Origin: Mycobacterium sp. DL | GTDB lineage: Bacteria; Actinomycetota; Actinomycetes; Mycobacteriales; Mycobacteriaceae | Direction: 5' to 3' | Length of the DNA: 64,000 nt | Assembly: GCF_039729195.1 (NCBI RefSeq) | Contig: NZ_CP155796.1 | Span: 4,712,001 to 4,776,000 of the forward strand | Shown here: in pieces, positions 42,145-51,321 of the stretch | How the letters are laid out: every line of letters starts with the position of its first letter | How positions within the stretch are numbered: the first letter of the stretch is position 1 | The notes under the pieces: model-generated | The model's input: the letters and a program-made list of their open reading frames with translations, nothing else | The model's database searches: none | Told to the model about the DNA's origin: nothing | Translations under genes and position numbers: made by a program

Positions 42145-44178
42145 GTGACTGCCGTGAGTGCGGCGCCGATCCGTCTGGGCCCACGCCGATATGTGAGCGC
42201 GGGCCGGGGAATCGCCGCACTCGACGGTGTCAGGGCGGTCGCCGTCGCGCTGGTGCTGGCCGATCATGGCGGTGTTCCCGGGCTGTCGGGCGGGTTCCTC
42301 GGCGTCGACGTCTTCTTCGTCCTCAGCGGTTTCCTCATCACGTCGCTGCTCATCGACGAGATCGGCCGCAGCGGCCAGATCGGCTTGAAGGACTTCTGGA
42401 TTCGCCGCGCCCGCAGACTGTTGCCCGCGCTGATCGTGATGGTGCTCGCGGTCGTGGCGGCGCGCGACCTGTTCGCCGAGGAATCCACCACCAACCTTCG
42501 CGACCACGCCGTCGCGACCTTCTTCTGGATGTCCAACTGGATGTTCGTCGCCGAGCGGACCGACTACTTCGCTGCGGGCGCGCCGCCGTCCCCGCTGCAG
42601 CACACGTGGTCGCTGGGCGTCGAGGAGCAGTACTACCTGCTCTGGCCATTGCTGCTGGCCGCCGTCGTCGCGGGTCTGGCCGCGGTGGCCTATCGCCGCG
42701 GTGTGCCACTGACCGTGCGCGCGATTCGCATCGCGGTCTTTGTCATCGCGTCGGCGGGGGTGATCGCGTCCGCGGGTGCGACCATGCTCGTGACCTCCGA
42801 GGAGAACCTCAACCGCGTCTACTTCGGCACCGACACCCGGATGCAGGCGCTGCTCGTGGGAGCGGCCGCGGCGGCCCTGCTGGTGCGCGACTGGCGCGGA
42901 CTGGCCGCCGGCATGGTGATCCTGCGCTCGCGGTGGGCCCGATGGCTGGCGCGCGTCGTACCGGTCGTCGGTCTGGCAGTGCTGGGACTGGCAGCCCACC
43001 TCGCCACGGGCAGCGCCGCGGAGTTCCGGCACGGCCTGCTGATCGTCGTCGCCGTCGCGGCGGTCCTCGTCGTCGCGTCGGTGGCGCTCGAACAGGACGG
43101 GCCCGTCGCCCGCCTGCTGGCGCTGCCACCGCTGGTGGGCCTCGGCGCCATCTCCTACGGGGTCTACCTGTGGCACTGGCCGATCTTCCTGGTGATCAAC
43201 GGCGAGCGCACCGGCACGACGGGATGGGAACTGTTCGCGCTGCGGTGCGCGGCGACCATCGCGGTGGCCACCGTGGTGTGGTGGGCCATCGAACAGCCCA
43301 TCCTTCGATGGCGACCCGTGTCCGTGCCGATGCTGCCGCTGGCCGCTGCAACGGCTGCGACCGCGGCGGTGCTGACGATGACCGTCATGCCGGTGGGTGT
43401 GCCGACCGGCAAGCCGGCGCCCGGGCCCGAGGTCGACACCGCCGCGCTGATCGCGCCCGAGATCCCCGTGGGAGTGTCGGTACCGGCACGGCCGCGGGTG
43501 CCCGGAGAAACCACGGTCGCGGTGTTCGGCGACTCCATCGCGTGGACCCTGATGCGTTACCTGCCGCAGACGCCGGGGCTGAATTTCGCCGACTACACCA
43601 CGATCGGGTGCGGCATCGCACGCGGCGGACCCTACGAGTACGTCGGTCAGCAACTCGACCAGAAGCCCGAGTGCGACGCCTGGCCCGGTCGATGGGCCCA
43701 GCGGATCACCCACGAGCGCCCGGACGTGGTGCTGCTGATCGTCGGGCGCTGGGAGGTCGTCGACCGGATGAACGAAGGCCGCTGGACGCATATCGGTGAG
43801 TCCGGATATGACGCTTACCTGCGCAGTGAACTCAACCGCGCACTGGACATCCTGGGCTCGACCGGAGCGCGGGTCGTCGTGACCACCGAGCCCTACAACC
43901 GCAGGGCGGAGAAGCCGGACGGCAGCCTCTACCCGGAGGACCAACCGAAGCGCGTCGAACGCTGGAACACGTTGTTGCGCAGCGTGGTCTCCGAGCGGGA
44001 CAACGCCACGGTGCTCGACCTGAACCGGAAGCTGAGCCCCAACGGCTACTACCAGGTGAAGGTCGACGGCATCCGGATGCGCAGCGACGGTGTGCACCCG
44101 ACACCCGAGGCCGTCGAATGGCTGACTCCGTGGCTCACCGAGGCGCTGCGGCCCGGGTCGCAGGTTGCCGCGAAATAG
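42145..44178 (+). CDS. OafA/YrhL-type membrane acyltransferase with SGNH domain
   Basis: A 677-residue protein. The N-terminal 380 residues form the acyltransferase-3 membrane domain with about ten helices; the catalytic His is in LVLADHGGVPG, and VDVFFVLSGFLITSLLIDE and RRARRLLPALIV are family signatures. The C-terminal 220 residues are an SGNH-hydrolase-like domain with FGDSIAWT as block I and GVHPTPEAVEWL as the D/H block. Such proteins O-acylate cell-wall glycans or lipids. GTG start following GGAGGGCCCGGGA. Its last codons form part of the terminator stem. Confidence 0.88.
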   Translation: MTAVSAAPIRLGPRRYVSAGRGIAALDGVRAVAVALVLADHGGVPGLSGGFLGVDVFFVLSGFLITSLLIDEIGRSGQIGLKDFWIRRARRLLPALIVMVLAVVAARDLFAEESTTNLRDHAVATFFWMSNWMFVAERTDYFAAGAPPSPLQHTWSLGVEEQYYLLWPLLLAAVVAGLAAVAYRRGVPLTVRAIRIAVFVIASAGVIASAGATMLVTSEENLNRVYFGTDTRMQALLVGAAAAALLVRDWRGLAAGMVILRSRWARWLARVVPVVGLAVLGLAAHLATGSAAEFRHGLLIVVAVAAVLVVASVALEQDGPVARLLALPPLVGLGAISYGVYLWHWPIFLVINGERTGTTGWELFALRCAATIAVATVVWWAIEQPILRWRPVSVPMLPLAAATAATAAVLTMTVMPVGVPTGKPAPGPEVDTAALIAPEIPVGVSVPARPRVPGETTVAVFGDSIAWTLMRYLPQTPGLNFADYTTIGCGIARGGPYEYVGQQLDQKPECDAWPGRWAQRITHERPDVVLLIVGRWEVVDRMNEGRWTHIGESGYDAYLRSELNRALDILGSTGARVVVTTEPYNRRAEKPDGSLYPEDQPKRVERWNTLLRSVVSERDNATVLDLNRKLSPNGYYQVKVDGIRMRSDGVHPTPEAVEWLTPWLTEALRPGSQVAAK

Positions 44179-44231
44179 CGTTCCGGGCTGTACATCAGCC
44201 CACAATCACAACCGGGAGTGCTATTTCGCGG
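44168..44231. terminator. Bidirectional terminator between convergent genes
   Basis: CCGCGAAATAGC (44168-44179) and GCTATTTCGCGG (44220-44231) are perfect 12-base inverted repeats; inside lies a second hairpin, GGGCTG-TACAT-CAGCCC (44185-44201). The left arm includes the last codons and stop of the acyltransferase gene, and the structure ends 19 bases before the chorismate mutase stop on the other strand. Confidence 0.8.
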
Positions 44232-44250
44232 GAACCGCGACGGGGTCCGG

Positions 44251-44571
44251 TCAGTGGCCGAGGCGGCCGCGGCCCATGCGCAGCAGCAGCATCGCCAGGT
44301 TCTTCCCCTCGGCGCCCAGCACGCTGTAGCGCTCGATGACCTTCATCTCCCGGCTGTGCACCAGACGGGTGCCGCCGGAGGCCATCCGTGCCTTGCCGAT
44401 CAGCTGCGACACCTCGGTGCGGCGCTGAACCGCCTCCAGGATCGTCGCGTCGAGGCGATCGATCTCCTGGCGCAGGTCATCGATGTCGGGGCCGGCGGGC
44501 GCCTGAGAAGTTTCCGTCGTCGTCATGTCGTGGGTCTCCGAACTCTCGTTGTCTGAAGAGCCTGGCCTCAT
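44251..44571 (-). CDS. Chorismate mutase (AroQ delta type, Rv0948c-like)
   Basis: A 106-residue cytoplasmic chorismate mutase that turns chorismate into prephenate for Phe and Tyr. Core: IDDLRQEIDRLDATILEAVQRRTEVSQLIGKARM, then SGGTRLVHSREMKVIERYSVLG and the C-terminal RMGRGRLGH. The last residues correspond to the tail through which the mycobacterial enzyme is activated by binding DAHP synthase. I chose ATG 44571 (MRPGSSDN), which gives the length and start of the M. tuberculosis protein; ATG 44526 (MTTTETSQ) is an alternative. A leader with a hairpin lies upstream. Confidence 0.9.
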   Translation of the reverse strand: MRPGSSDNESSETHDMTTTETSQAPAGPDIDDLRQEIDRLDATILEAVQRRTEVSQLIGKARMASGGTRLVHSREMKVIERYSVLGAEGKNLAMLLLRMGRGRLGH

Positions 44572-44597
44572 CCGATTTCGGGCCTCCCACAAGAAAC

Positions 44598-44630
44598 GAG
44601 CCCCGGATCCGGAAGCGGACCGCGGGGCTC
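44598..44630 (-). other. Leader hairpin upstream of chorismate mutase
   Basis: GAGCCCCG (44598-44605) pairs with CGGGGCTC (44623-44630), with TCCG/CGGA pairs inside. On the minus strand it is followed by GTTTCTTG and then the gene start 27 bases on. Further upstream, a run of seven T on the minus strand (44673-44679) follows CTGCGCAGCAGCGA. These could be attenuator parts; no leader peptide rich in Phe or Tyr codons is evident. Confidence 0.4.
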
Positions 44631-44771
44631 TGGGAAGCAGCTACACCACGGGCACCGCAGGCCGGTACCCGTAAAAAAATCGCTGCTGCGCAGTAAGCAC
44701 CCAATGAGTGTGCCACTACCGGCCGTGCCAGCGCAAAGAGTGTCGCCGCGCGGCGGTAGGTTTGAGCGGAT

Positions 44772-47093
44772 ATGACCGCTTCTCCTGTCACGAGCGACAC
44801 CGATCAGCAGCAGCTCCTGGAAGGGCTCAACCCGCAGCAGCGCCTGGCCGTGCTGCACGAGGGTGCGCCGCTGCTGATCGTGGCAGGCGCCGGGTCGGGA
44901 AAGACCGCGGTTCTGACCCGCCGCATCGCCTATCTGCTGGCCGCCCGTGACGTGGGTGTGGGCCAGGTGCTGGCCATCACGTTCACCAACAAGGCCGCCG
45001 CGGAGATGCGTGAACGCATCGTCGCGCTGATCGGCCCCCGGGCGCGCAGCATGTGGGTGTCGACGTTCCACTCGACGTGCGTGCGGATCCTGCGCAACCA
45101 GGCCTCGCTGCTGCCTGGGCTCAACTCCAACTTCTCCATCTACGACGCCGACGACTCGCGACGCCTGCTGCTGATGATCGGCAAGGACATGGGTCTGGAC
45201 ACCAAACGGCATTCACCGCGGGTGCTGTCCAACGGCATCTCGAACCTGAAGAACGAACTGATCGGGCCCGAGCAGGCGGCGGCTGAGGCGTCGGAGGCCG
45301 CAGACGATCTGGCGCGCATCACCGCCGACGTGTACGGGGAGTACCAGCGGCGGCTGCGTGCCGCCAACGCTCTGGACTTCGACGACCTGATCGGCGAGAC
45401 AGTCGCTGTGCTGCAGGCCTTTCCGCAGATCGCCCAGTACTACCGACGCCGGTTCCGGCACATCCTCGTCGACGAGTACCAGGACACCAACCACGCGCAG
45501 TACATGTTGGTGCGCGAACTCGTCGGCGTGGGGGCCGCCGATACCGACACGGTGCCGCTGGCCGAGTTGTGCGTGGTGGGTGACGCCGATCAGTCGATCT
45601 ATGCGTTCCGCGGCGCGACGATCCGCAACATCGAGGATTTTGAACGCGACTTCCCCAACGCCACAACGATTCTGCTGGAGCAGAACTACCGGTCGACCCA
45701 GACGATCCTGAACGCCGCCAACTCGGTGATCGCCCGCAACGCCGGGCGGCGCGAGAAGCGGCTGTGGACCGACGCCGGTGACGGCGACCTGATCGTCGGT
45801 TATGTCGCCGACAACGAGCACGACGAGGCCAGGTTCGTCGCGCAGGAGATCGACGCGCTCTCCGACTCGGTGACCGACTTCTCCTACAACGACGTCGCGG
45901 TCTTCTACCGCACCAACAATTCGTCCCGGGCCATCGAAGAGGTCTTCATCCGGGCCGGCATACCGTACAAAGTCGTTGGGGGAGTGCGTTTCTACGAGCG
46001 CCGGGAGATCCGCGACATCGTCGCTTACCTACGTGTGCTGGACAACCCGGGGGATGCGGTCAGCATGCGGCGCATCCTCAACACTCCGCGCCGCGGCATC
46101 GGTGACCGTGCCGAAGCCTGTGTGGCGGTGTACGCCGAGAGCACCGGCGCCACCTTCAACGACGCCCTGGTGGCGGCCGCCGAAGGCAGGGTGCCGATGC
46201 TCAACACCCGTGCTGAGAAGGCGATCGCCGGATTCGTCGGACTGCTCGACGAGCTTCGGGGCAAACTCGACGAGGGCCTCGGTGAGCTGGTGGAGGCCGT
46301 GCTCGACCGCACCGGCTACCGGGTCGAACTGGAATCGTCGAGTGATCCGCAGGACCTCGCCCGGCTCGACAACCTCAACGAATTGGTCAGCGTCGCACAC
46401 GAATTCAGCATCGACCTGGCCAATGCCAAAGCGCTGGCGGAAACCGAGCCCGAGGACGAGGACATCCCCGACACGGGTGTGCTGGCGGCTTTCCTCGAGC
46501 GGGTGTCGCTGGTCGCCGACGCCGACGACATCCCCGAGCACGGCTCGGGCGTGGTGACGATGATGACGCTGCACACCGCCAAGGGGCTGGAGTTCCCTGT
46601 CGTCTTCGTCACCGGGTGGGAGGACGGCATGTTCCCCCACATGCGGGCGCTGGGCGATCCACTCGAGCTGTCGGAGGAACGTCGGCTGGCCTACGTCGGC
46701 ATCACCCGCGCACGGCAGCGGCTCTACCTCAGTCGCGCCAAGATCCGCTCGTCGTGGGGTCAGCCGATGCTGAACCCGGAATCACGTTTCCTGCGGGAGA
46801 TCCCGCAGGAGCTGATCGACTGGCGCCGCACGGAGCAGTCGTCGTCGTTCTCCGCGCCGGTCAGCGGTGCGGGTCGGTTCGGCACCCCCCGGCCCTCGCC
46901 GGCGCGGTCGTCGGCCGGCAAGCGTCCGCTGCTGGTGCTGGAACCCGGCGACCGGGTCACTCACGACAAGTACGGGCTCGGCAGGGTCGAAGAGGTGTCC
47001 GGCGTCGGCGAATCCGCCATGTCGCTGATCGACTTCGGCAGTGCCGGTCGGGTGAAGCTGATGCACAACCACGCCCCGGTGGCCAAGCTCTAG
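44772..47093 (+). CDS. pcrA: ATP-dependent DNA helicase UvrD1/PcrA
   Basis: A 773-residue superfamily I 3'-5' helicase used in nucleotide excision repair and replication restart. All motifs are present: Q motif GLNPQQRLAVLHE, Walker A AGAGSGKTAVLTRRI, Ia TFTNKAAAEM, II VDEYQDTNHAQY, III GDADQSIYAFRGA, IV LEQNYRSTQTIL, V MTLHTAKGLEFPVVF and VI EERRLAYVGITRARQRL. The C-terminal 90 residues hold a Ser/Pro linker and a Tudor-like end (PGDRVTHDKYGLGRVEEV). Its stop shares CTAG with the stop of the opposite gene. Confidence 0.95.
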   Translation: MTASPVTSDTDQQQLLEGLNPQQRLAVLHEGAPLLIVAGAGSGKTAVLTRRIAYLLAARDVGVGQVLAITFTNKAAAEMRERIVALIGPRARSMWVSTFHSTCVRILRNQASLLPGLNSNFSIYDADDSRRLLLMIGKDMGLDTKRHSPRVLSNGISNLKNELIGPEQAAAEASEAADDLARITADVYGEYQRRLRAANALDFDDLIGETVAVLQAFPQIAQYYRRRFRHILVDEYQDTNHAQYMLVRELVGVGAADTDTVPLAELCVVGDADQSIYAFRGATIRNIEDFERDFPNATTILLEQNYRSTQTILNAANSVIARNAGRREKRLWTDAGDGDLIVGYVADNEHDEARFVAQEIDALSDSVTDFSYNDVAVFYRTNNSSRAIEEVFIRAGIPYKVVGGVRFYERREIRDIVAYLRVLDNPGDAVSMRRILNTPRRGIGDRAEACVAVYAESTGATFNDALVAAAEGRVPMLNTRAEKAIAGFVGLLDELRGKLDEGLGELVEAVLDRTGYRVELESSSDPQDLARLDNLNELVSVAHEFSIDLANAKALAETEPEDEDIPDTGVLAAFLERVSLVADADDIPEHGSGVVTMMTLHTAKGLEFPVVFVTGWEDGMFPHMRALGDPLELSEERRLAYVGITRARQRLYLSRAKIRSSWGQPMLNPESRFLREIPQELIDWRRTEQSSSFSAPVSGAGRFGTPRPSPARSSAGKRPLLVLEPGDRVTHDKYGLGRVEEVSGVGESAMSLIDFGSAGRVKLMHNHAPVAKL

Positions 47094-47764
47094 GAGCCCG
47101 TGCGGCCCCAGAGGGCGGTCTCGGGCAGCATCGCCAGCCCGATGGACGCCAACGGCAGCAGCGGCATCGCATAAACCACCGCCGGTAGCTTGGCGCCGGC
47201 GACGAACAGGCTGGCGAAGATCAGGATCGCGACCACCGATCCGACCACGATCAGCAGTCGGCCGATCCGTCGCCGCAGCAACAACGCGATCACCCCGCCG
47301 ATGGTGCCCGCAGCGGAGACCGCCGACAGGAAGCCGATCGCTATGCAGAACAACAGGTCCGTTCCCCACCACCCGGTGATGAGGTCCGTGGCGATCACCG
47401 CGGTCGCCCACCCGGACAGGATGCTCACGACCGCCGTGGCGATGGCCGGTTTCGGGTCTGCCGAAGGGGTTCGGGACCGTCCCACGACGACGGGCTTGGC
47501 GCGGGGGACGTCGTCGCGCCCATCGGCCGCGGGAATGAGGGATGTCGGGAGTTCGGGCACGACACTCGTCGGGGGGTCGACGACCGGCGCGGGGATTTCA
47601 CCGGTCGGGTGCCGCCGGATGATGCCCGTCGGGTGTTCCGGGGAAGAAGGGATCGGCTGAGAAGGCGCGCTCAGCGGAGCGCGACGGAGGATCCGGGTTT
47701 CTGGTTCCGATGAGCGCTCGCGCAAAGAGTGTGTGTCTGAAGCCTGATTGTCGTCGCTGGCCAC
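47090..47764 (-). CDS. Membrane protein with disordered Pro-rich N-terminus
   Basis: A 224-residue protein. The first 95 residues are polar and Pro/Ser/Arg-rich without obvious fold (PSSPEHPTGIIRRHPTGEIP contains a short HPTGxI repeat). The rest has about four predicted membrane helices (AIATAVVSILSGWATAVIA; LLFCIAIGFLSAVSAAGTIGGVIALLL; LLIVVGSVVAILIFASLFVAG; AVVYAMPLLPLASIGLAML). The GTG start follows the M23 peptidase stop with no gap (TGA-GTG), so the two are coupled. Its stop overlaps the pcrA stop. Function unknown; a cell-envelope role is suggested by its partner. Confidence 0.7.
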   Translation of the reverse strand: MASDDNQASDTHSLRERSSEPETRILRRAPLSAPSQPIPSSPEHPTGIIRRHPTGEIPAPVVDPPTSVVPELPTSLIPAADGRDDVPRAKPVVVGRSRTPSADPKPAIATAVVSILSGWATAVIATDLITGWWGTDLLFCIAIGFLSAVSAAGTIGGVIALLLRRRIGRLLIVVGSVVAILIFASLFVAGAKLPAVVYAMPLLPLASIGLAMLPETALWGRTGS

Positions 47765-48862
47765 TCAGCCAACGTAGCCGCCGGGGGTCAGCCCCCGCTT
47801 GGACAGCCACCCGACGGGATCGATCCGGTCGGAGCCGTTGACCATGACCTCGAAGTGCAGGTGCGGCCCGGTCGAGTTGCCCCGGTTGCCCATCGTGGCG
47901 ATCTGATCGCCGGCCATGACCCGCTCGCCGACGCTGACCAGCCACGTGTTGATGTGGCCGTAGAGGGTCACGGTGCCGTCGGAGTGCTTGAGCTTGACGT
48001 ATGCGCCGTATCCGGCGGTCGGGCCGACTTCGATGACCACGCCGTCGGCGGCAGCCAGGATCGGTGTGCCGATCGAGTTCGCGATGTCGATGCCGCCGTG
48101 CAGAACACCCCAGCGGTAGCCGAACCCCGACGTCCACACGCCGCGGGTGGGCATCGCGAACTGGGGCCGCACCAGGCGGGCTTCCCGCTCGGCGCGCTCC
48201 TGGGCGAACGCGGCGGCCTTGGTGATCTCCTCGGCGTGGACGGCCGAGTTCGCCGCCGGGGTGACAGTCACGACCTGCATGCCGTCCACCGACCCGGTGA
48301 TGACGGCGCCGCCGCCCATCGCGGTCTGATCGGCGGCAAGCACGGTCTCCGCGGGAGCCTTCGGTGCACCGTTGGTCACGGTGTAGGCGCCGGCCGCGGT
48401 GGCTCCGACGGCCATCGCCGCCACCATCAGGCGACCCCGGACGGGCACCTCGGTCTTGCGGTGCTGTCCCTTGCCCTTGCCCGCGCGCATGTCGATCACG
48501 TCGGTGGCCGCGGCCCCGTCGCTGACGTCGGTGTGGCTCTCGCGGTACGCCCGGGTGGTCCCGCGACGGTCGGCACGCGGTTGGGTGCGGAACTCCGAGG
48601 GCACGGCCAGACGCAACGGCACGAGGTCGTCGGTGTCGTGCAGGTCGTCGAGTTCGGGAGCGTGGATGACCTGCGCTTCGCGGTCGAACGCGGCGTGCGG
48701 CAGGAAGTCGAGTTCGGCCAGATCGCCGAACTCGTTGAAGGGGATGATGTCGGTGACTTCGGCGGCCTCTGGAGCTGCGACGGTGAATCGGGTAGCGACC
48801 CTTACGGAGCGGGCGTTCGCTGACAATCCCTCATAGGGCCGAGGCGAACGATGCTGAGGCAA
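47765..48862 (-). CDS. M23 (LytM) family metallopeptidase (Rv0950c-like)
   Basis: A 365-residue envelope peptidase. N-terminal cytoplasmic region of about 140 residues, one membrane helix (LMVAAMAVGATAAGAYTVT), then a periplasmic LytM domain with the zinc ligands HGGIDIA (HxxxD) and HLHFEV, plus YGHINTWLVSVGERVMAGDQIA. All catalytic ligands are present, so it should cut peptidoglycan peptides. The ATG at 48862 gives the long N-terminus. The gene is divergent from sucC across 288 bases that contain a CRP-type site. Confidence 0.88.
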   Translation of the reverse strand: MPQHRSPRPYEGLSANARSVRVATRFTVAAPEAAEVTDIIPFNEFGDLAELDFLPHAAFDREAQVIHAPELDDLHDTDDLVPLRLAVPSEFRTQPRADRRGTTRAYRESHTDVSDGAAATDVIDMRAGKGKGQHRKTEVPVRGRLMVAAMAVGATAAGAYTVTNGAPKAPAETVLAADQTAMGGGAVITGSVDGMQVVTVTPAANSAVHAEEITKAAAFAQERAEREARLVRPQFAMPTRGVWTSGFGYRWGVLHGGIDIANSIGTPILAAADGVVIEVGPTAGYGAYVKLKHSDGTVTLYGHINTWLVSVGERVMAGDQIATMGNRGNSTGPHLHFEVMVNGSDRIDPVGWLSKRGLTPGGYVG

Positions 48863-48965
48863 CCTGAAAAGTCCTTGTCGTCGTGATCACACCGTTACTT
48901 AGACCAGAGGACGTTAACCAAATTCCAATCAAAGTGGCAACCCGAGCGCTTATTGCGCCGGAGAT

Positions 48966-48981
48966 TGTGACTTGAATCACG
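48966..48981. promoter_or_regulatory. CRP-type (cAMP receptor protein) site upstream of sucC
   Basis: TGTGACTTGAATCACG matches the CRP consensus TGTGA-N6-TCACA at 9 of 10 fixed positions, with a perfect GTGA-N6-TCAC core. It lies 170 bases before the sucC start and 104 bases before the divergent M23 gene. Apart from it the 48863-49150 region holds no gene or other element that I can support. Confidence 0.7.
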
Positions 48982-49150
48982 AATGGGCCGGCGGTGAGAT
49001 CCACCACATGAGCGGTGGGCGGTGACAAGGGTCTGCGTTCGTGTCGATAAAGTTTCCCCGAGCCCGGCGGGACCAAACACCTAGGTGAATTCCGGCGGGC
49101 GGGAGAGTCGCAGCGACTGCGGATAACAACAACAGACAGACAGTGGGTCC

Positions 49151-50314
49151 ATGGATCTCTTCGAGTACCAGGCGAAGGAACTGTTCGCCAAACACAACGT
49201 CCCGACGACGCCCGGCCGGGTCACCGACTCCGCCGAGGACGCGAAGGCCATCGCCGAGGAGATCGGCAAGCCGGTCATGGTGAAGGCGCAGGTCAAGGTC
49301 GGCGGCCGCGGGAAGGCCGGCGGCGTCAAGTACGCCGCGACGCCGGATGACGCGTTCACCCACGCCCAGAACATCCTGGGTCTGGACATCAAGGGCCACG
49401 TGGTGAAGAAGCTGCTGGTCGCCGAGGCCAGCGACATCGCCGAGGAGTACTACATCTCCTTCCTGCTCGATCGCTCCAACCGGACCTACCTGGCCATGTG
49501 CTCGGTCGAGGGCGGCGTGGAGATCGAAGAGGTCGCCGCCACCAAGCCTGAGCGGCTCGCCAGGGTGTCCGTCGACGCCGTCAAGGGTGTCGACGAGGCC
49601 TTCGCCCGGTCGATCGCCGAGCAGGGCCACCTGCCCGCCGAGGTGCTCGACGCCGCGGCCGTGACCATCGCCAAGCTCTGGGACGTCTTCGTCGGCGAGG
49701 ACGCCACGCTGGTGGAGGTGAACCCGTTGGTGCGGACGCCGGACGATCAGATCCTGGCGCTGGACGGCAAGGTCACTCTCGACGCCAACGCCGACTTCCG
49801 GCAGCCCGGTCACGAGGAGTTCGAGGACAAGGACGCCACCGACCCGCTGGAGCTCAAGGCGAAGGAGAACGACCTCAACTACGTCAAGCTCGACGGCGCG
49901 GTCGGCATCATCGGCAACGGCGCGGGCCTGGTCATGTCGACCCTCGACGTCGTCGCGTACGCCGGCGAGAAGCACGGCGGCGTGAAGCCCGCCAACTTCC
50001 TCGACATCGGCGGTGGCGCCTCGGCCGAGGTGATGGCCGCGGGCCTGGACGTCATCCTGGGCGACGATCAGGTCAAGAGCGTGTTCGTCAACGTGTTCGG
50101 CGGCATCACCGCCTGTGACGCGGTGGCCAACGGCATCGTCAGCGCACTGAAGATCCTCGGCGACGAGGCCAACAAGCCACTCGTCGTGCGGCTCGACGGC
50201 AACAACGTCGAGGAGGGCCGGCGGATTCTCGCCGAGGCCAACCATCCCCTGGTGATCCAGGCCGAGACCATGGACGCCGGCGCCGACAAGGCCGCCGAGC
50301 TGGCCAACAAGTAA
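49151..50314 (+). CDS. sucC: Succinyl-CoA synthetase, beta subunit
   Basis: A 387-residue ATP-grasp subunit that with SucD converts succinyl-CoA to succinate, making a nucleoside triphosphate. Motifs: [72 protein letters not shown] and [13 protein letters not shown]. Full family length. It also takes up the succinyl-CoA made by PcaF in the benzoate route. Start ATG 49151; 12 bases separate it from sucD. Confidence 0.96.
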   Translation: MDLFEYQAKELFAKHNVPTTPGRVTDSAEDAKAIAEEIGKPVMVKAQVKVGGRGKAGGVKYAATPDDAFTHAQNILGLDIKGHVVKKLLVAEASDIAEEYYISFLLDRSNRTYLAMCSVEGGVEIEEVAATKPERLARVSVDAVKGVDEAFARSIAEQGHLPAEVLDAAAVTIAKLWDVFVGEDATLVEVNPLVRTPDDQILALDGKVTLDANADFRQPGHEEFEDKDATDPLELKAKENDLNYVKLDGAVGIIGNGAGLVMSTLDVVAYAGEKHGGVKPANFLDIGGGASAEVMAAGLDVILGDDQVKSVFVNVFGGITACDAVANGIVSALKILGDEANKPLVVRLDGNNVEEGRRILAEANHPLVIQAETMDAGADKAAELANK

Positions 50315-50326
50315 GGGGCACTTGCC

Positions 50327-51232
50327 ATGTCTATTTTTCTGAACAAGGACTCCAAGGTCATCGTCCAGGGCATCACAGGCGGGGAGGGCACCAAGCACAC
50401 CAAGCTGATGCTCAAGGCCGGCACGCAGATCGTGGGCGGCGTGAACGCGCGCAAGGCGGGCACGACCGTCACGCACCAGGACAAGGACGGCAAGGACGTC
50501 GAGCTTCCGGTGTTCGCGAGCGTCGCCGAAGCGATGAAGGAGACGGGCGCCGACGTGTCGATCGCGTTCGTCCCACCTGCCTTCTCCAAGGACGCGATCA
50601 TCGAGGCCATCGACGCCGAGATCCCGCTGCTGGTCGTCATCACCGAGGGAATCCCGGTGCAGGACAGCGCCTATGCGTGGGCCTACAACGTGGAGAAGGG
50701 TCAGAAGACCCGGATCATCGGCCCGAACTGCCCGGGCATCATCACCCCCGGTGAGTCGCTCGTCGGCATCACGCCGAACAACATCACCGGCAAGGGCCCG
50801 ATCGGGCTGGTGTCGAAGTCGGGCACCCTGACCTACCAGATGATGTACGAATTGCGCGATCTCGGCTTCTCGACCGCCATCGGCATCGGCGGCGACCCGG
50901 TCATCGGCACCACCCACATCGACGCCATCGAGGCGTTCGAGAAGGATCCCGAGACCAAGGTCATCGTGATGATCGGTGAGATCGGCGGCGACGCCGAGGA
51001 GCGGGCGGCCGACTACATCAAGGCCAACGTCTCCAAGCCGGTCGTCGGCTACGTCGCGGGCTTCACCGCGCCGGAAGGCAAGACGATGGGCCACGCCGGC
51101 GCCATCGTGTCCGGTTCGTCGGGCACCGCCGCCGCCAAGCAGGAGGCCCTGGAGGCCGCAGGCGTCAAGGTCGGCAAGACGCCGTCGGAGACCGCGAAGC
51201 TCGCCCGGGAGATCTTCGAAAACCTGAGCTAG
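50327..51232 (+). CDS. sucD: Succinyl-CoA synthetase, alpha subunit
   Basis: A 301-residue subunit carrying the CoA-binding Rossmann domain ([19 protein letters not shown]) and the phosphohistidine site in [20 protein letters not shown]. Other family blocks: [23 protein letters not shown] and [17 protein letters not shown]. Full length, with the ATG at 50327 after AAGGGGCACTTGCC. It is followed by a strong hairpin and then by inserted genes on the opposite strand. Confidence 0.96.
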   Translation: MSIFLNKDSKVIVQGITGGEGTKHTKLMLKAGTQIVGGVNARKAGTTVTHQDKDGKDVELPVFASVAEAMKETGADVSIAFVPPAFSKDAIIEAIDAEIPLLVVITEGIPVQDSAYAWAYNVEKGQKTRIIGPNCPGIITPGESLVGITPNNITGKGPIGLVSKSGTLTYQMMYELRDLGFSTAIGIGGDPVIGTTHIDAIEAFEKDPETKVIVMIGEIGGDAEERAADYIKANVSKPVVGYVAGFTAPEGKTMGHAGAIVSGSSGTAAAKQEALEAAGVKVGKTPSETAKLAREIFENLS

Positions 51233-51254
51233 GTGCACCTTGCGTCTTGCACCG

Positions 51255-51312
51255 CGAGCGCGCGCGTTTGTGCGGCGACACACCGTCGCAGGCGTACAAA
51301 TGCGCGCGCTCG
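51255..51312. terminator. Long GC-rich hairpin after sucD
   Basis: The arms 51255-51271 and 51296-51312 pair over 17 bases (CGAGCGCGCGCGTTTGT with its complement) with a single C/T change that still allows G-U pairing. Inside, GCGAC and GTCGC form a second short stem. It sits between the convergent ends of sucD and the inserted ATPase gene and could stop transcription from both sides. Confidence 0.75.
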
Positions 51313-51321
51313 TCGCGCGGG

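Noticed and set aside
40391..42220. 609-codon minus-strand frame opposite gabD
   Set aside because: Shadow of the aldehyde dehydrogenase, Arg/Gly/His-rich with no family motif.
42127..44205. 692-codon minus-strand frame opposite the acyltransferase
   Set aside because: Shadow frame of Arg/Gln/His-rich composition; the plus-strand gene has clear acyltransferase and SGNH motifs.
48863..49150. Riboswitch or small RNA upstream of sucC
   Set aside because: Apart from the CRP-type site no conserved riboswitch core or stable multi-stem fold was recognisable by eye.
48977..51283. 768-codon open frame on the minus strand opposite sucC and sucD
   Set aside because: It mirrors the codon periodicity of two well-conserved genes in GC-rich DNA; its translation is low-complexity Gly/Val/Asp/Leu with no domain.
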